From NCBI GenBank assembly GCA_022559985.1, contig JAFJTR010000084.1, positions 62,001 through 126,000 on the forward strand: 64,000 nucleotides of DNA. The letters are read 5' to 3'. This document shows positions 1 through 11,300 of this stretch, piece by piece; the stretch's first letter is position 1, and each line of letters starts with the position of its first letter. The translations under genes and the position numbers were made by a program. This stretch comes from Parastagonospora avenae f. sp. tritici 18332-5. Taxonomy: Eukaryota > Ascomycota > Dothideomycetes > Pleosporales > Phaeosphaeriaceae. The notes under the pieces were generated by a model, which was not told the DNA's origin, searched no databases, and saw only the letters and a program-made list of their open reading frames with translations.

Positions 1-36
1 TCCACCATCAAACGAGTCGACAGTCGAACAACAACA

Positions 37-426
37 ATGCGTCTCACTACCATGATCACGGCGCTCTTCCTCGCGGCCGAGTCTGCCTATGCCTCTCCGA
101 CGGGCGAGACTCTCGTCAACATCAACCTCTTCGGCCGCAGCCGCACTTGCGGTGGTACGCCCACTACCCTGAACCTTCAGGCCAACCTCTGTTACACGAT
201 CGCCGGCAAAAACAGTCTTCGCATCATTGAACACAAGGCCGGGCTGTTATACAGCTCTCGTAAGTTCCTGAGAAAGGAGGGCGCTTGATTGATGAGTTGA
301 GGAGGCTAATCATTTGCAGTGCATGTGTACCCGAGCGCCAAGTGCCATGTGGCTTGGACGCTGCAGCCGCTTCAGGACAGATGCTCGGATGTCAGCGCGT
401 ATCAGAGTATTATGGTCGTTACTTAG
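37..426 (+). CDS. small secreted Cys-containing protein (effector-like), copy 1
   Basis: Two exons, 37..259 and 320..426, with a 60-nt phase-1 intron (donor GTAAGT, acceptor TTTGCAG); 109 aa. The N-terminus is a clear signal peptide, a hydrophobic stretch ending in Ala-Tyr-Ala near residue 19, so the product should be secreted. The mature part has four Cys: one before Gly-Gly-Thr-Pro, one in Asn-Leu-Cys-Tyr, one in Ala-Lys-Cys and one in Arg-Cys-Ser-Asp-Val-Ser. The same spacing and the same intron position occur in the next gene, so the two are tandem duplicates. I recognise no named domain. Size, secretion and paired Cys resemble fungal effector candidates, but a role is inference only. Without splicing the frame stops early, at 288. 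Confidence 0.8.
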
Positions 427-771
427 GGCTGGGGAGGGGAGGGTCATGGAGGGCTGACGGGGAGTGGATACACATACAGAATGATCAAATTAGACATTCG
501 TGTGGCGACAGGCAGAAGATGAACTCAGAATTGGTACTCTACGTTTGCCTCTCACATGTGTGAACAACCGCTTCTCTCACTGTACCTTTCGGTAAGGGTC
601 GCCCCTACCCCTGCCTTTACCTCGATCAAACGCACGCAGCTTCGTAACACATATAAGCTTTCCCCCTGCCTCCGCCCTCTACCTCCCTCCATCCTACAGC
701 CCTCCCCACAGAGCGCTCAACTTCCAGCACATCATCAATCATCATCTCAATCTCTCCAACAAGCAGCAAAA

Positions 772-1165
772 ATGCAATTCACCAACTTCATCACCACCAT
801 ACTGGTAGCCTTCATCAGCACTGCCCTCGCCCAGTCCAACGCCATCGTCTCCCTCGCCCTCACCACCGACTCAACCTGCTCCAGTACCCCCGCGCCCTTC
901 GAGATGGAGACCAACCGCTGCTACTCGTTCGGCGACACCAAGGGCATCCGTATTACGCACCACTCTCCAGGCGCGACGTACAACGCTTGTAAGTACACCT
1001 TAGCTACGATGAAAGATTTGGGGATGTAACTGATGTGTGGAAGTGCGCGTGTACACGACGGCCAACTGCGATGCGAGACAGGACTGGAAGTATGTGGAGT
1101 TGGGCGGGGGAGCGTGTGAGGATGTCAGTGCTTATAAGGCGTACTTGTTCAAGCTCCGTGACTGA
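772..1165 (+). CDS. small secreted Cys-containing protein (effector-like), copy 2
   Basis: Two exons, 772..988 and 1044..1165, with a 55-nt phase-1 intron (donor GTAAGT); 112 aa. Residues 1-20 form a signal peptide ending Ala-Leu-Ala. The mature protein repeats the pattern of the upstream gene: Thr-Cys with Thr-Pro nearby, Asn-Arg-Cys-Tyr, an Arg-Ile..His..Gly..Tyr..Leu..Val-Tyr block crossing the splice junction, Asn-Cys, and Ala-Cys-Glu-Asp-Val-Ser-Ala-Tyr. The ATG follows a pyrimidine-rich leader and an A-rich context, as in many fungal genes. It is a paralogue of 37..426 on the same strand, 345 bp downstream. No named family is recognised; an effector or surface role is inference. Confidence 0.82.
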
Positions 1166-1672
1166 ATGGCGAAGAGACGGGGGAGCAGATGTGGAGACTA
1201 CACTTCAAGAATTGGTGGAGATGGATAGTCAGACAGATAAAGCGAGACAGTGAAAGACCATCTCAACTTCTCACCTAAACTTCATCACGCCTTTGACCGA
1301 TTCGTTTCATGCCCGACTTGACGTCTTCTCATTCTATCTACACGCCCTGCGCTACCCTTATATACGCTCCCTTCAACCCCAACCCCAACCCCCATTCCAT
1401 ATTTACACAACTCATCTCATGTACAAAACGAACGAACGGACGACAAAAAAGTACTCCTTCGCTAATGCCATGCTACGCGATCTAGATAAAAGAGCGAGAG
1501 TGGGGTATATCTTCCAATCGAAAAATGACTTTGCTTCGCTTCCGGGGCACTCAAGAATGTTTTCTTTCCGCAAGGGCGGCGCAACGTGACAACATGTTAG
1601 GAATGTATCCCTTCCTCCCCTTCCTCCCCTTCCTCCCCTTCCTCCGCAACACTTGTTGTTCCATGTAACTTG
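1166..1672. other. intergenic, convergent 3' ends
   Basis: No gene supported. The stretch holds the 3' flanks of the upstream plus-strand gene and the downstream minus-strand gene. Its only notable content is the 9-bp CT-rich repeat at 1612..1645. Confidence 0.5.
1612..1645. repeat. 9-bp tandem repeat TTCCTCCCC, nearly four copies
   Basis: Units at 1612, 1621, 1630 and a partial at 1639. On the minus strand this reads as a purine tract with repeated GGGG runs and lies 28 bp after the stop of the minus-strand gene, so it probably sits in that gene's 3' UTR, where it could form a G-quadruplex (inference). Confidence 0.9.
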
Positions 1673-4114
1673 TTACAAAGCAATCGGCGGCACGGCATTG
1701 AGAACTCTGGCCACCTCGTTCGGCGCCATCTGGCTGTTCTGCAAGCTGCGGACCTGACTGCCTTTGCGTAGACGCTGCAGGCCAATAGCCAATTTCCAGC
1801 TCTCCGACTCGTCGATGAGGAAAACGTATTTCTTGCCGTCGGTGTCGCGGACCGAGGCGCGCAGGATATGGAGGCGTTTCGAAGTTTGGATACCAGTCTA
1901 TGAAGTATGTCAGTATGTCAAGGTTAAGGAAGGATGAGAAAGAGCGTCACTAACCTCGACCATTTTCAGCGTCCAAGCCTTGACATCCCACTCTCGCTGC
2001 GGAATACTGCGCACGTCGTCGTCGATGAACAGACCCTCGGACTGGATCTTGAGGATCAAGCCATCCGTCACTTTACCCACGCTGGCAACGAGCTGCGCAA
2101 CGGGCTTTGGAAATAGGTCGTTGAACAGATACACCGCCTTGATGACGATCTTGTTGGGATCCGTCGTCGCATACGGACCTCGCATGCTCGCAGGAGGCGT
2201 CGTCCGACTCGTCGATTGCGACGGCGCATAGCTCGATTCAGAATACTGCGACGATACATGCGAGCGCGTGGCTGTAGACCGTGGGGGTTGGAAGCTGCGC
2301 GCGTCTTCGGACGGGACGTATGACTTTGCTGATGGCTGTTCGTAGGGTTTCTTCGGGACAACGGTCGCCTTGATCGGGGAAGAATGCGTCGAGGTGACGG
2401 ATGGTGACGGACTGGAAATCCTGATTCCAGCATATGGATCCAGGCGCTCGCCTCCACCAACGCCGCCATACGTAGTCGATCGTCGAGTGGCGGTGATGTC
2501 TGGGACAGCAGCGGCGGCAGCCTCAGCTTTGATCTTCTCGGCTTCGGCTTTAAGACGAGCTTCGCGTTCCTTTTGTGCGCGTTCACGAGCTGCCTTGAGG
2601 CGTTCAGAACGTTCAGCGTCTGCTTTGGCCTTTGCGGCGGCGGCATCTGCTTCTGCTTTTGCAGCGGCAGCAGCGGCTTCCGCTTGAGCTTCGGCTTTGG
2701 CTTTTGCAGCTGCTGCTTCGGCCATAGCCTTTGCCTTTTCGGCGGCGAGCTTCTCAGCTGCTGCCCGTCGCTCCGCCTCTTCGGCTGCCCTGGCTTTCTG
2801 CTCGGCTTCGAGCTTCTCGCGTATCTCCTTCTCGATCTTTGCCCTGGCTTCGGCCTCGCGGGCTTCCCGTTCGGCTTGCTCCTTCTCGAGGGCTTCTTGT
2901 TGCTTGCGGGCTTTTTCTTTGGCGAGCCGTTCTCGAGCCTCTCGTTCTCGCTGTTCTCGCTCTCGTTTTCGCATTTGCTCCCACTTCTCCTTCTCGGCTT
3001 TGGCGCGAGCCTGTTTGGCGGCCTCTTCTCTCTCCTTCTCTTCAGCCTCTCGCTTCTGGCGAGCTTCTTCGGCGCGTTTGAGCTCATCCCAAGCACGCTT
3101 CCGTTCTTCCTCGTCGCGTTTCTTCTTCTCTTCCTCCTCTCGTAGCCGTTTCTCCTCCTCGGCTCGCCGCCGCTCCTCTTCCTGCTTCTTTGTCTCTTCG
3201 GCCCGCCGTCGCTCTTCTTCAGCTTGGCGTTTGGCCTCTTCAGCCTTCCTGCGTTCCAACTCGATGCGGCGCTCCTCCTCGGCTCGACGTTGTTTCTCTT
3301 CCTCACGCCTTTTGATTTCGGCTTCAGCCTTCTTGCGTTCTTCCTCCTCTCGTTGCTTCTTCTCCTCTTCCTGGCGTTTCTTTTCCTCCTGCTTCTTTCT
3401 CTCTTCTTCCTGTCGCTTCTTCTCTTCTTCCTGTTGCTTCCTCTCGTCTTCTTGCCGCTTCTTCTCTTCAGCCTGCTTGCGCTCCTCCTCAGCTCGTTCC
3501 TCCTCTTCTTTCCACGAGAAGTCCTCTTCTTGCGGAGGCGGCGACGAGGCGCCGTACTGGTTGTAGCCTCCCCATCCACCATGGGCGCCCTGGGGCGGAG
3601 GGGCTCCAGCACCCGGGAAGGTGCCGTTTCCTGGAGGGGGTGGAGGTGCACGTTGGTAGCCTGCCCCCTGCCCTGAAGCTCCGGCTCCAGCACCGGCCCC
3701 GTGTGGCCCGTTGCCCGATGCACTGCTGCTGAATCTTCCCCCACTTTGTGTCTGGCCCAATAGCCAAGCAGCGATTGCAACCACAACCACCAGCAGTATG
3801 ACACCATTGCCGCCTGACGACACACCCTGGCTGACGAGCATGAAGTATTGCTTCATCTGGGGCTCGATGATCTTCCAGATGGCTATGGCTGCAATGGTGC
3901 TGGCGACACCAGCCATGAAGCTGTTCCGCTGCACTCCCATGCTCGGGAGGTAGATGAAGCCGCCGCCTGCAGTGTGTGGTGGTATGATGAAGATGTCGTA
4001 GTTGCCCGGGGGCAGTCCGCCGCTGCCTCCGCTGTTGGGCGGAGCATGGCTACCTCCCGTCGTCTTCGGGTTGGCGCCATGCGGAGGCGGTGGAGGAGGA
4101 GGGCCGCCGTCCAT
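1673..4114 (-). CDS. large coiled-coil membrane protein, function unknown
   Basis: Two exons, 4114..1955 (720 codons) and 1897..1673, with a 57-nt phase-0 intron (GTTAGT..ATAG); 794 aa. Order of parts: a Pro/Gly-rich N-terminus with a seven-Pro run (residues 5-11); two hydrophobic segments at about 67-85 and 103-118; a Gly/Pro-rich linker; about 300 residues of Glu/Lys/Arg/Gln-rich charged sequence forming a very long coiled coil that becomes Ala-rich; a Ser-rich linker; and a compact C-terminal domain of about 140 residues split by the intron, containing a Lys-Lys-Tyr-Val-Phe-Leu-Ile-Asp-Glu stretch. The low-complexity coding repeat makes long false ORFs in other frames. I do not recognise the family. 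Membrane anchoring with a cytosolic coiled-coil arm is inferred; a structural or tethering role is possible but untested. Confidence 0.85.
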
Positions 4115-6558
4115 GGCTGTGTGTGCCCGTGAGGGCGGTGGTGTATGTTATATCAGGCGTTGCGAGGGGCGTGGTAGAGGTGAAGGTGTGACTACCGCAA
4201 TTGGGCGGGTTGAGCGGTGTGAGGAGGTTTCGTCTGACGTCGGCGGAGACGCATCAGCAGGGCGTTGCTGGGGGTGAAAGGAGGCCGAGAGCTGCTATGT
4301 CGACCATCAGAGGCGTAGGTGTGTCTTCGTATATCGTCTTGTGCAATTGGTGTGTAGATGGAGATATGAGGTGTTTCAAAAAGTCTTTTCCTGTGCGGCT
4401 AGGGATTTTGTGGTGTAGTTGCAGACTCCTCAAGCGGGTTTGTTTGCCAAGCAATGCACATGGTTGGCTAGCGTCCACGGGCCGTTACGTCGTCCCCACA
4501 AAACCACCATCCAGTCTGCGTCACGCCAGAACCCCTCGCCTGTCAAACTGTCACTCAATTGTCTGCAGCGCCATACACCTCTCCCTTCTGTTTGTTCCTG
4601 TCTTCTTCCATCTCCTTGTAGAGGAAGGCGTGTCGACGGACAACAGCGGTCGTTGCCCTAGACGACCTCAAAACAACACGTCACGCGTTGGCCCAGAGTT
4701 CGGTGTGCCTTAGCGGCCGCGCCTCGCCGCCCATTCGTAGGAATAGCGCAACTGAAGCGGAGTCTGACGCATGAGCACGCGGCGAAATGCGATTCGACCG
4801 CTTGCAGTCCACTGTGGGCCTCCTTTCCTTCGTCCCAACTTCCACCGAGAGAGTGCTGTGGTGGCAAACGCTTGTCAGATTTCGAGAACTTTATCTGCCA
4901 TCGCTGTTCGGCCATTGCAGATTGTGTTACCGTACAGTCCCTCGACGCGGGTCCGTGACTGTGCGACCCGCCATAAGCCCCAAACCCCGCAGGCTGTGTG
5001 CCGCAGCTAAATCATCCGAACAGCCACCCTGTTGAGGCAGCTCTTACACCAACTCAACCTTGGACATGAGCGCTTGAACAACACAAAACGACAGCAGCTT
5101 GTAATCAGAATGGAACCAAGTGCAACCAAACACGAGTTCTGCGCACATGTCCCTGCTATGACCCGCAATTGCTCCTGGAGGAACCGAAACTCAAACTCAA
5201 ACTCAGAAAATCTACTGCACCACAATCGACTCCGAGCTGACTATCATATCTTGCAAACTGCTGCTTTCTTTATCATTAAAGTTGCTCGCCAAGTAAACTT
5301 GTCGAACCAGATGAAAAGGCGGCATTGGAAATTGTGTGAAACAGGTCGTTGCTGGGCTTCGCCCAGCATTCCACCACACGACAACTGCACCGCGATATTA
5401 TAATATGGAGCTCAAAGGACATATTTTGAGCCCATCCATTCTCTATTATGCCAGGATATTCCCTGGAGAAAGGTCTTGCGAGACCGGCGACTTTGTAATA
5501 ACCATAACTACGCAATATGTCATGCTGACCTGAACTTAATACAGTGCCCATGCATTTAAGAGGGTCCGAATCATACGACAGAGTCAACTCGCATAGTTAC
5601 TTTTATTGATCGATGGGGCCGCGGAGCTGATAGCCCGCCAACCCTCGCGACGCCCTTTGCGACTATGCTCTACCTTAAGCTTACCGGACTATGTTTAGAC
5701 ATTTCCGCCGAAGGATTGAGCAAGGGACCCTCGGGAAACTTGTTGGAAAATCAGGAAAGTCTTTGCATTGAGCGAGAATAACGTGGGAAAGAGATGGTGC
5801 CCCAACGCGAGCTTGATGCCTGATGGCCGCTAGGCAGCAATGCACCGATCAAGATGTTGCGATGGCTTCAGGACACTTTCGCGAAACTTGCCATACCATG
5901 CGGTTGCTTTCTGGTCGACTGGCTAGATACCCTGCGGCACGCTACTTTATCCATTCACAACGCGCGCGGGTGTCGGCGAGCGTTAAGCGAAAGGTCGATG
6001 AGGTATCGCCTGTTGGAAGAGTGATCACAGCCAGAGTGCATCTCCGGTTGGATTCCCCTACGGTGCAGTGGCCTTGCTGATCGTTCCGAGATAAGGCTTT
6101 CGAGCTGTCGAGAAGCCAAAAGAGGCATTCGACTTGGCCTCTTCGGCAACGCCTCATTCTGGTGTTACTGAGGACGAATAGGGCTCCACTAGTGCGCAGC
6201 AGAAGAAGCTCAAATCCTCAACGTAGGGATTCTAACACAGCATCCTGGAGTCGACGTCCCGACATAGCACCCACGACGTATCGAATTACCTAGGATAGTC
6301 CACATTTTCACCGTCACCAGGTAGCGCCATAATTTGGGACGCATTTTGGAATCATCAAACCACTCACAAATTCTTTTACTTCAAAAACTTTTTATTCGTT
6401 ATCATCTGGCAACAAAGCATAAGATCTAATCCGGTCTGTCTACAATATGATAGTCACTTTCTATGTGAATTTTAGTACAAGCTTGGGGTATCATGAGAAG
6501 CAAAAACTCCTCGCCGAATCTTTCAACCACTGCTAGTCATACACCGGACAGCGCATCG
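4115..6558. other. intergenic, no gene supported
   Basis: Contains the 5' flank of the coiled-coil gene and the 3' flank of the mannosyl-3-phosphoglycerate synthase gene. Only short overlapping frames on both strands without recognisable motifs. A triple ACTCAA hexamer lies near 5190. No transposon ends or RNA genes seen. Confidence 0.45.
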
Positions 6559-8007
6559 CTAACAACCCAGCATATTGTCTCCACTCTCTCCGATAATGGT
6601 CATGGTCTCATTTTGAGCCTTGACCTTCGCATGGAATACCTCAAAATTCATAGAGCTCATTGACGGGTAGCAACGAGGCGCTTCCGGTGTCCCATCTTCG
6701 GCTACGCCTTTGACGTCAGACAGGTTATCCTTGAAGTATTGTCGCAGATCGTCTTTCAGAGCTTGCGGTGTCAGCTTAGAGTGGTAGATTGTGCTTAAAC
6801 CACCGGCCTGCATTGCCAAAATGTGGTCAGCGCCTTTGCTGGTGTCATGGAAGTGTGGGTTCCGAGTTTCGACTTGAAGAATTCGGATGACCTCTTGCGC
6901 AGGTAATACTGGCATCAGACTCGGAGGACGCGAGGTCGCTGGGGTCGATATGGGCGACACAGATGCCGAGCTAGACGAAGTGGACTCATCTGAGCTGGTG
7001 TATGCGGCGTCGTTCGCCAGAAAGTCGTAATCGTACGACTGCTGCGCCAAGCGCGATTCAGGATCGCCAAACTTTCTCCGACCTAAGCGCTCCCAAGCAT
7101 CGATGTATTGGAAGGGCTCTACCGCGTAGCCAGTCGTGAACTTCAGATCCAAGGCTAAGCCTATGCTCATGGCATGCTCACCGGCATTTCCGGTCTCAAT
7201 GAGCTCAGGGTTTCCCTCGGACTCACCACCGAGGAGTGCGGTCAGGAGACGATTCATCCATTGGTTGACCACGCGTGAGCTTCGACCCAGCTTTTCGAAT
7301 ACGATGATTCCATCCTTGACCTTGGGCTTGGAGTTCCATTTGATACGAACCATGCAATGTGGTGTCATGGCATCAGGATCGGGCTGGCCGCCATCGCCAG
7401 TGCAGTGGAGAGCGTAGTGTAGGCCTGCGGCGTAGACCTTGCAATACTCATGGACGGCCCCTGCGACCAGATTGTCGGCGTCAATAAATCCAATGTATTT
7501 TTTGCCAGCAAGCTTGACAAGTGCTGTTCCAATCATCATGGCCTCGCCTTTGCCATTCCGGATTTGAGATTGTCCATTGACCATGCGTACAATTTCAGGC
7601 AGTCCACCGGCGACAAATGCTTCGGCGAAACCGGGATCATGCTGATGGCAAGCAATGCCTGATCGATGTGCGTCTGTGCAAAAGTCTGAGAGGAGTTTGC
7701 ACTCTGCCGCGAAGTTGTCCTTCTTGCTATTTGATACCAAAATGATCAAACAGTCGCGCGGTATACCATGGAGTACACCGTCGAGAATTGAAACCGACTC
7801 GTCTTTGCAAGGGACTACAATGGCGAGCTGAGCCTCTATCGCACTGAGATCTTCGCGGGAGAACGGTATCGAGTCTGAGCGACCATTGAGTCCGGTTGAC
7901 TTGGTGGTCTCGACAGATTGCCCAGCGTCGAGCTCGATGACGCGGAAAGTTTCGTGGATGTCGACGTTGCCGACGGATGCTGCATTTGAAGTGATAGCTA
8001 GACGCAT
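6559..8007 (-). CDS. mpgS: mannosyl-3-phosphoglycerate synthase (GT55)
   Basis: Single exon, 482 aa. Predicted reaction: GDP-mannose + 3-phosphoglycerate gives mannosyl-3-phosphoglycerate, precursor of the compatible solute mannosylglycerate. Visible family marks: Val-Pro-Cys-Lys-Asp-Glu (residues 65-70) opening the GT-A fold, Asn-Gly-Lys-Gly-Glu-Ala-Met (151-157), the metal/nucleotide-binding Phe-Ile-Asp-Ala-Asp-Asn (174-179), and a conserved Glu-Thr-Gly-Asn-Ala-Gly-Glu-His block. A Ser-rich low-complexity insert follows the Asp-Ala-Asp domain, after about residue 330. The protein is longer than prokaryotic forms (roughly 400 aa), mostly through this insert and the N-terminus. Mannosylglycerate is best known from thermophilic prokaryotes and red algae; related genes occur in ascomycetes. 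The partner phosphatase is not adjacent. Likely cytosolic: no signal peptide or membrane segment. Confidence 0.9.
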   Translation of the reverse strand: MRLAITSNAASVGNVDIHETFRVIELDAGQSVETTKSTGLNGRSDSIPFSREDLSAIEAQLAIVVPCKDESVSILDGVLHGIPRDCLIILVSNSKKDNFAAECKLLSDFCTDAHRSGIACHQHDPGFAEAFVAGGLPEIVRMVNGQSQIRNGKGEAMMIGTALVKLAGKKYIGFIDADNLVAGAVHEYCKVYAAGLHYALHCTGDGGQPDPDAMTPHCMVRIKWNSKPKVKDGIIVFEKLGRSSRVVNQWMNRLLTALLGGESEGNPELIETGNAGEHAMSIGLALDLKFTTGYAVEPFQYIDAWERLGRRKFGDPESRLAQQSYDYDFLANDAAYTSSDESTSSSSASVSPISTPATSRPPSLMPVLPAQEVIRILQVETRNPHFHDTSKGADHILAMQAGGLSTIYHSKLTPQALKDDLRQYFKDNLSDVKGVAEDGTPEAPRCYPSMSSMNFEVFHAKVKAQNETMTIIGESGDNMLGC

Positions 8008-11000
8008 TCTATGCTGTTCCTGGTTGTGTTATTGGGATTGATTTGTGTGCTCAAAGCCGCTACGGTGCCGCAGTACGTGAATAAACAATGGGGCGCGGCC
8101 GAGATAGGGAGATTTCATAGGTTCTTTGCAATTACAAAACGGAGACGTTGTACGGTAGGGTGGCGGCAAAGAGGGCGTTGTTTATATACAATATGCAATG
8201 GTATAAGAAGGAACAATGAGGTATAGAGATCTGGTGATAAACTCCAGGAAGCGTTGTAAGTCATCCTGACGACAGACTCGAAAGGCTGCATCGAAGGCCA
8301 GCACCATGGACCAAAGGATTTCCAGATTCAGCTTGTCCACATGTTACAGGATCGGCAAAGCCGTCTTTCGTTTCGTTCGAACGAGTTGTTTGAAACCGGT
8401 GGGCCGGCATCAGAGCCACCTTTGCAAGAACCGATGTTGTGGTATACCTCATCTTACAGCCTTCCAAGAACGGAAGTGTATACTTACAGCAAGGCATAAG
8501 GGCTTGTCGTTCCAGTCGTCTCTGGTCTGAGCAAGCAGATTGGCAAGTAAAGCGATATGTAACGGCTCGCTTAGCCCTGACAAAGAGATTAAGCCCCAAG
8601 TGCTTGGTCACACAATGCGAGAATAACGATCCTGGCACTTGTGGTTTTTTGACAGTACTAATGATTGGCAGGCCTCTGACAACGAACAATAACAAAATAG
8701 TCCGCGGATCAGCAAAACACCTGAAAGGACGTTGCGGGTGATGAGTGCCCAACAGACAGTCATGAGAACCGGCACCACCTTGATTGCCTCGAAACTACTG
8801 CTATTCATGTCATCCCGAAATTCGCCATTGACACAGCTATGATCACAGTATCGTTGCAAATATTCGTACTTTGTCACTTCCAGCCGCTCGCTCACCTCGC
8901 AAACACCATCCGCTTGCACAGTGACATCACTTTCCATCTCCATGGACTGCTTGCTCACATCCTGCAAACGTCCCCGCTTTTTCTCCGCCTCACGCCCAAT
9001 AAAGTTTTCGCTCGACGATTTTATGTCCCAACGTAACGTCAAGCTGCCTTTTTTTGGATCGCTCCATCCGTCGGCACTCCGCCTCCAACCCACCCGGCAC
9101 TTCCTTACTCAAGCCCTTGGCGTCCCCTCGACTCCTGACGTCTCCCAACCCAATTCGGGATACATCGTCGTCTATTCCCGTCTTTCGCCACGCCCACGCG
9201 CCGAACATGTGCGGTATCGAGGCCGTGCAGATCCAATTGCGCGGGATGGCATCTTCACTCATCTCATCTGCGGATGCTGTACCCCAGATCGGCCGTGTAG
9301 AATCTTCTCCTGGGTCTCGCTTGCAATATCTGCTCTTCCCACGTCATTGGCGGGAATAGGTTCCGTTGGCGGAGCGAGACACGCCTGATCCCAGTGGAAA
9401 CCTTTGGCCATGCTTTTTACTGAAGTTCCTTGTCGCACGTCCGGGGTACGTCTTACTGGCTAAGTAAGTAGGACCCTTGACGCCTTTGGCCAGCGCAGCT
9501 CCTACTCGCTCGATGGTGATGGACCCTCCGAGGTGGTCTCCAGATCGTGTTTGATATAGCGCGGCGTCCTATTGTCCCGGTGGTGGCGTATTGCTCCGAT
9601 GGTGGCTTGGGAAGGTTCCAGCAACACATGTATATTTACATCTTTTAGAACGTGCTGGATACCTTGGAAAGTCGCAGTAGTTTCTCTACTTGTGCGCGCC
9701 GAGGTGAGTTGGAGGTGCTGATCCTGATGGAGCCCTGGACGGTGACGTAGAGCTTACTACGAAGTCAAATGATCGTTCAGATCTGTATACTTCGTGAAAT
9801 GCCATGGAAATAGCGAGGCTCAATCTGTTGGCGGATATGCTCGGCTAAGAGGCTTCGATGGCGTTGATCTTTCGAGACTGACTGTACAACCGCGCGTATA
9901 GAAAGCGTATTCCAAGCGAGCTGAGGCAAGACATCAGAGGCTTTGTAGCTGGACATACCGGTAGAAAGGGTGGAGAGACTCCGGACGAAAAGTGCCGGAC
10001 GGGACCGTATTCAAGATAGTTATGTCCGGTGTTAGATTGACTGCGGTGACGTCCAAAAGGTTACGTTGGGGTGAGTTGACGACGAGAGGTGCGCAAGCCC
10101 TGGAGCTGACGAGCTGCTACCATCAAATATGTAAGTTCCAATGGAGATCATTCAGAATACTGAGAACTATCGTACGGTTTGATTTGAACGATAGTAATCA
10201 TTGTTTATCGATGTTTGGTTTCACGCATATGCTTCACATAGTTTGCGATCGCCACTTCCTTCGGGAATGAGTCTCACGGTTATAGACATGTATTTACCTG
10301 ATTCCACAGTATCATGTACGACTCAAGACGACAGCTGCCGGATTGCACATTGTGTGCTTCTCAGGACGTCTGATTTAGGGGCATTGTACCACCTCTAGTT
10401 GTAGTAATTAAAAATCTAGCGCAATCCACTTGTGAACCATTGGAACCAAATGAAAACGGTGCACTATCATGAGTTGATTATAATGAGTGAGTCCAGCAAT
10501 ATAACAAGACGCATACGCATAGCTTCAGAGCCACCTTCAGACCTTGATGCATTTTCTGGTATCAGAAGATTCCAATGGTTTCGACTTCAACGCAGACAAA
10601 GTGCGTACAGCCGATGTAAAATCTGCCGATGTTCACGATGCACCATTGACGCAATCCATCTTTATCCCTTGTTGAGAAACACATTATCGTAGTCTTGATA
10701 TCGTCCTGACCTGGTCCAGATTTCTCCTGACAGGCATGATGACATCTGGATGGTGCGGGGCGCCAAGGGAGCGCTTTGCCTGTCTCGCTCTTAGTGGCGG
10801 AGCTTTGGATTGTCTGAACTGTGCCAAACAAACCTCGACTTCGACTGACCCTTTCGATACTCTCGCGCATTGACGTGCAATGTACGTAGAAACGGGACAT
10901 CTGTCACTTTCTTATGCGCAATTGAACCCAAAGAGATGGAGCCCAATAGTATCGGTGAGGACAGAGATGCGCATCTGCGGACGTGATGCTGCTTTCGCGT

Positions 11001-11300
11001 GCAGACACCTGCCAAGCCCGTAGTCAAACATGCATTGTTTCCATCACCGAAACAAAACTGTTGCAGGAGGTGATATTTCCCGGCTTCAAGGGCAGATCGT
11101 TATCTAGTGCCTGAGCTTAAGAGAAATAAGACATGGCTGCCTGACCGTTCTTCTGAGCAGTTCTGTCTCCCCACATTCTCTCTAACTTCTTGTCGTTTTT
11201 CCTGGGCATTGACTGTCATACATTTATTTTCCCTAGACATTGACTGTCGCATTCTGTTATTTTTATATATTCTTCTTGTACCTTTAATTACGGCGACAAG
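8008..11300. other. intergenic, gene-poor
   Basis: About 3.3 kb without a supportable gene. It carries the promoter of the minus-strand mpgS and the promoter of the plus-strand membrane-protein gene. The last 150 bp are pyrimidine-rich and contain an 11-bp direct repeat (CATTGACTGTC at 11207 and 11238). Longer frames on the two strands overlap each other and show no motif. Confidence 0.45.

Noticed and set aside
2068..3825. 585-codon minus-strand frame, and long plus-strand frames at 2573..3676
   Set aside because: Frame shadows of the repetitive Glu/Lys/Arg-coding coiled-coil sequence in the real gene.
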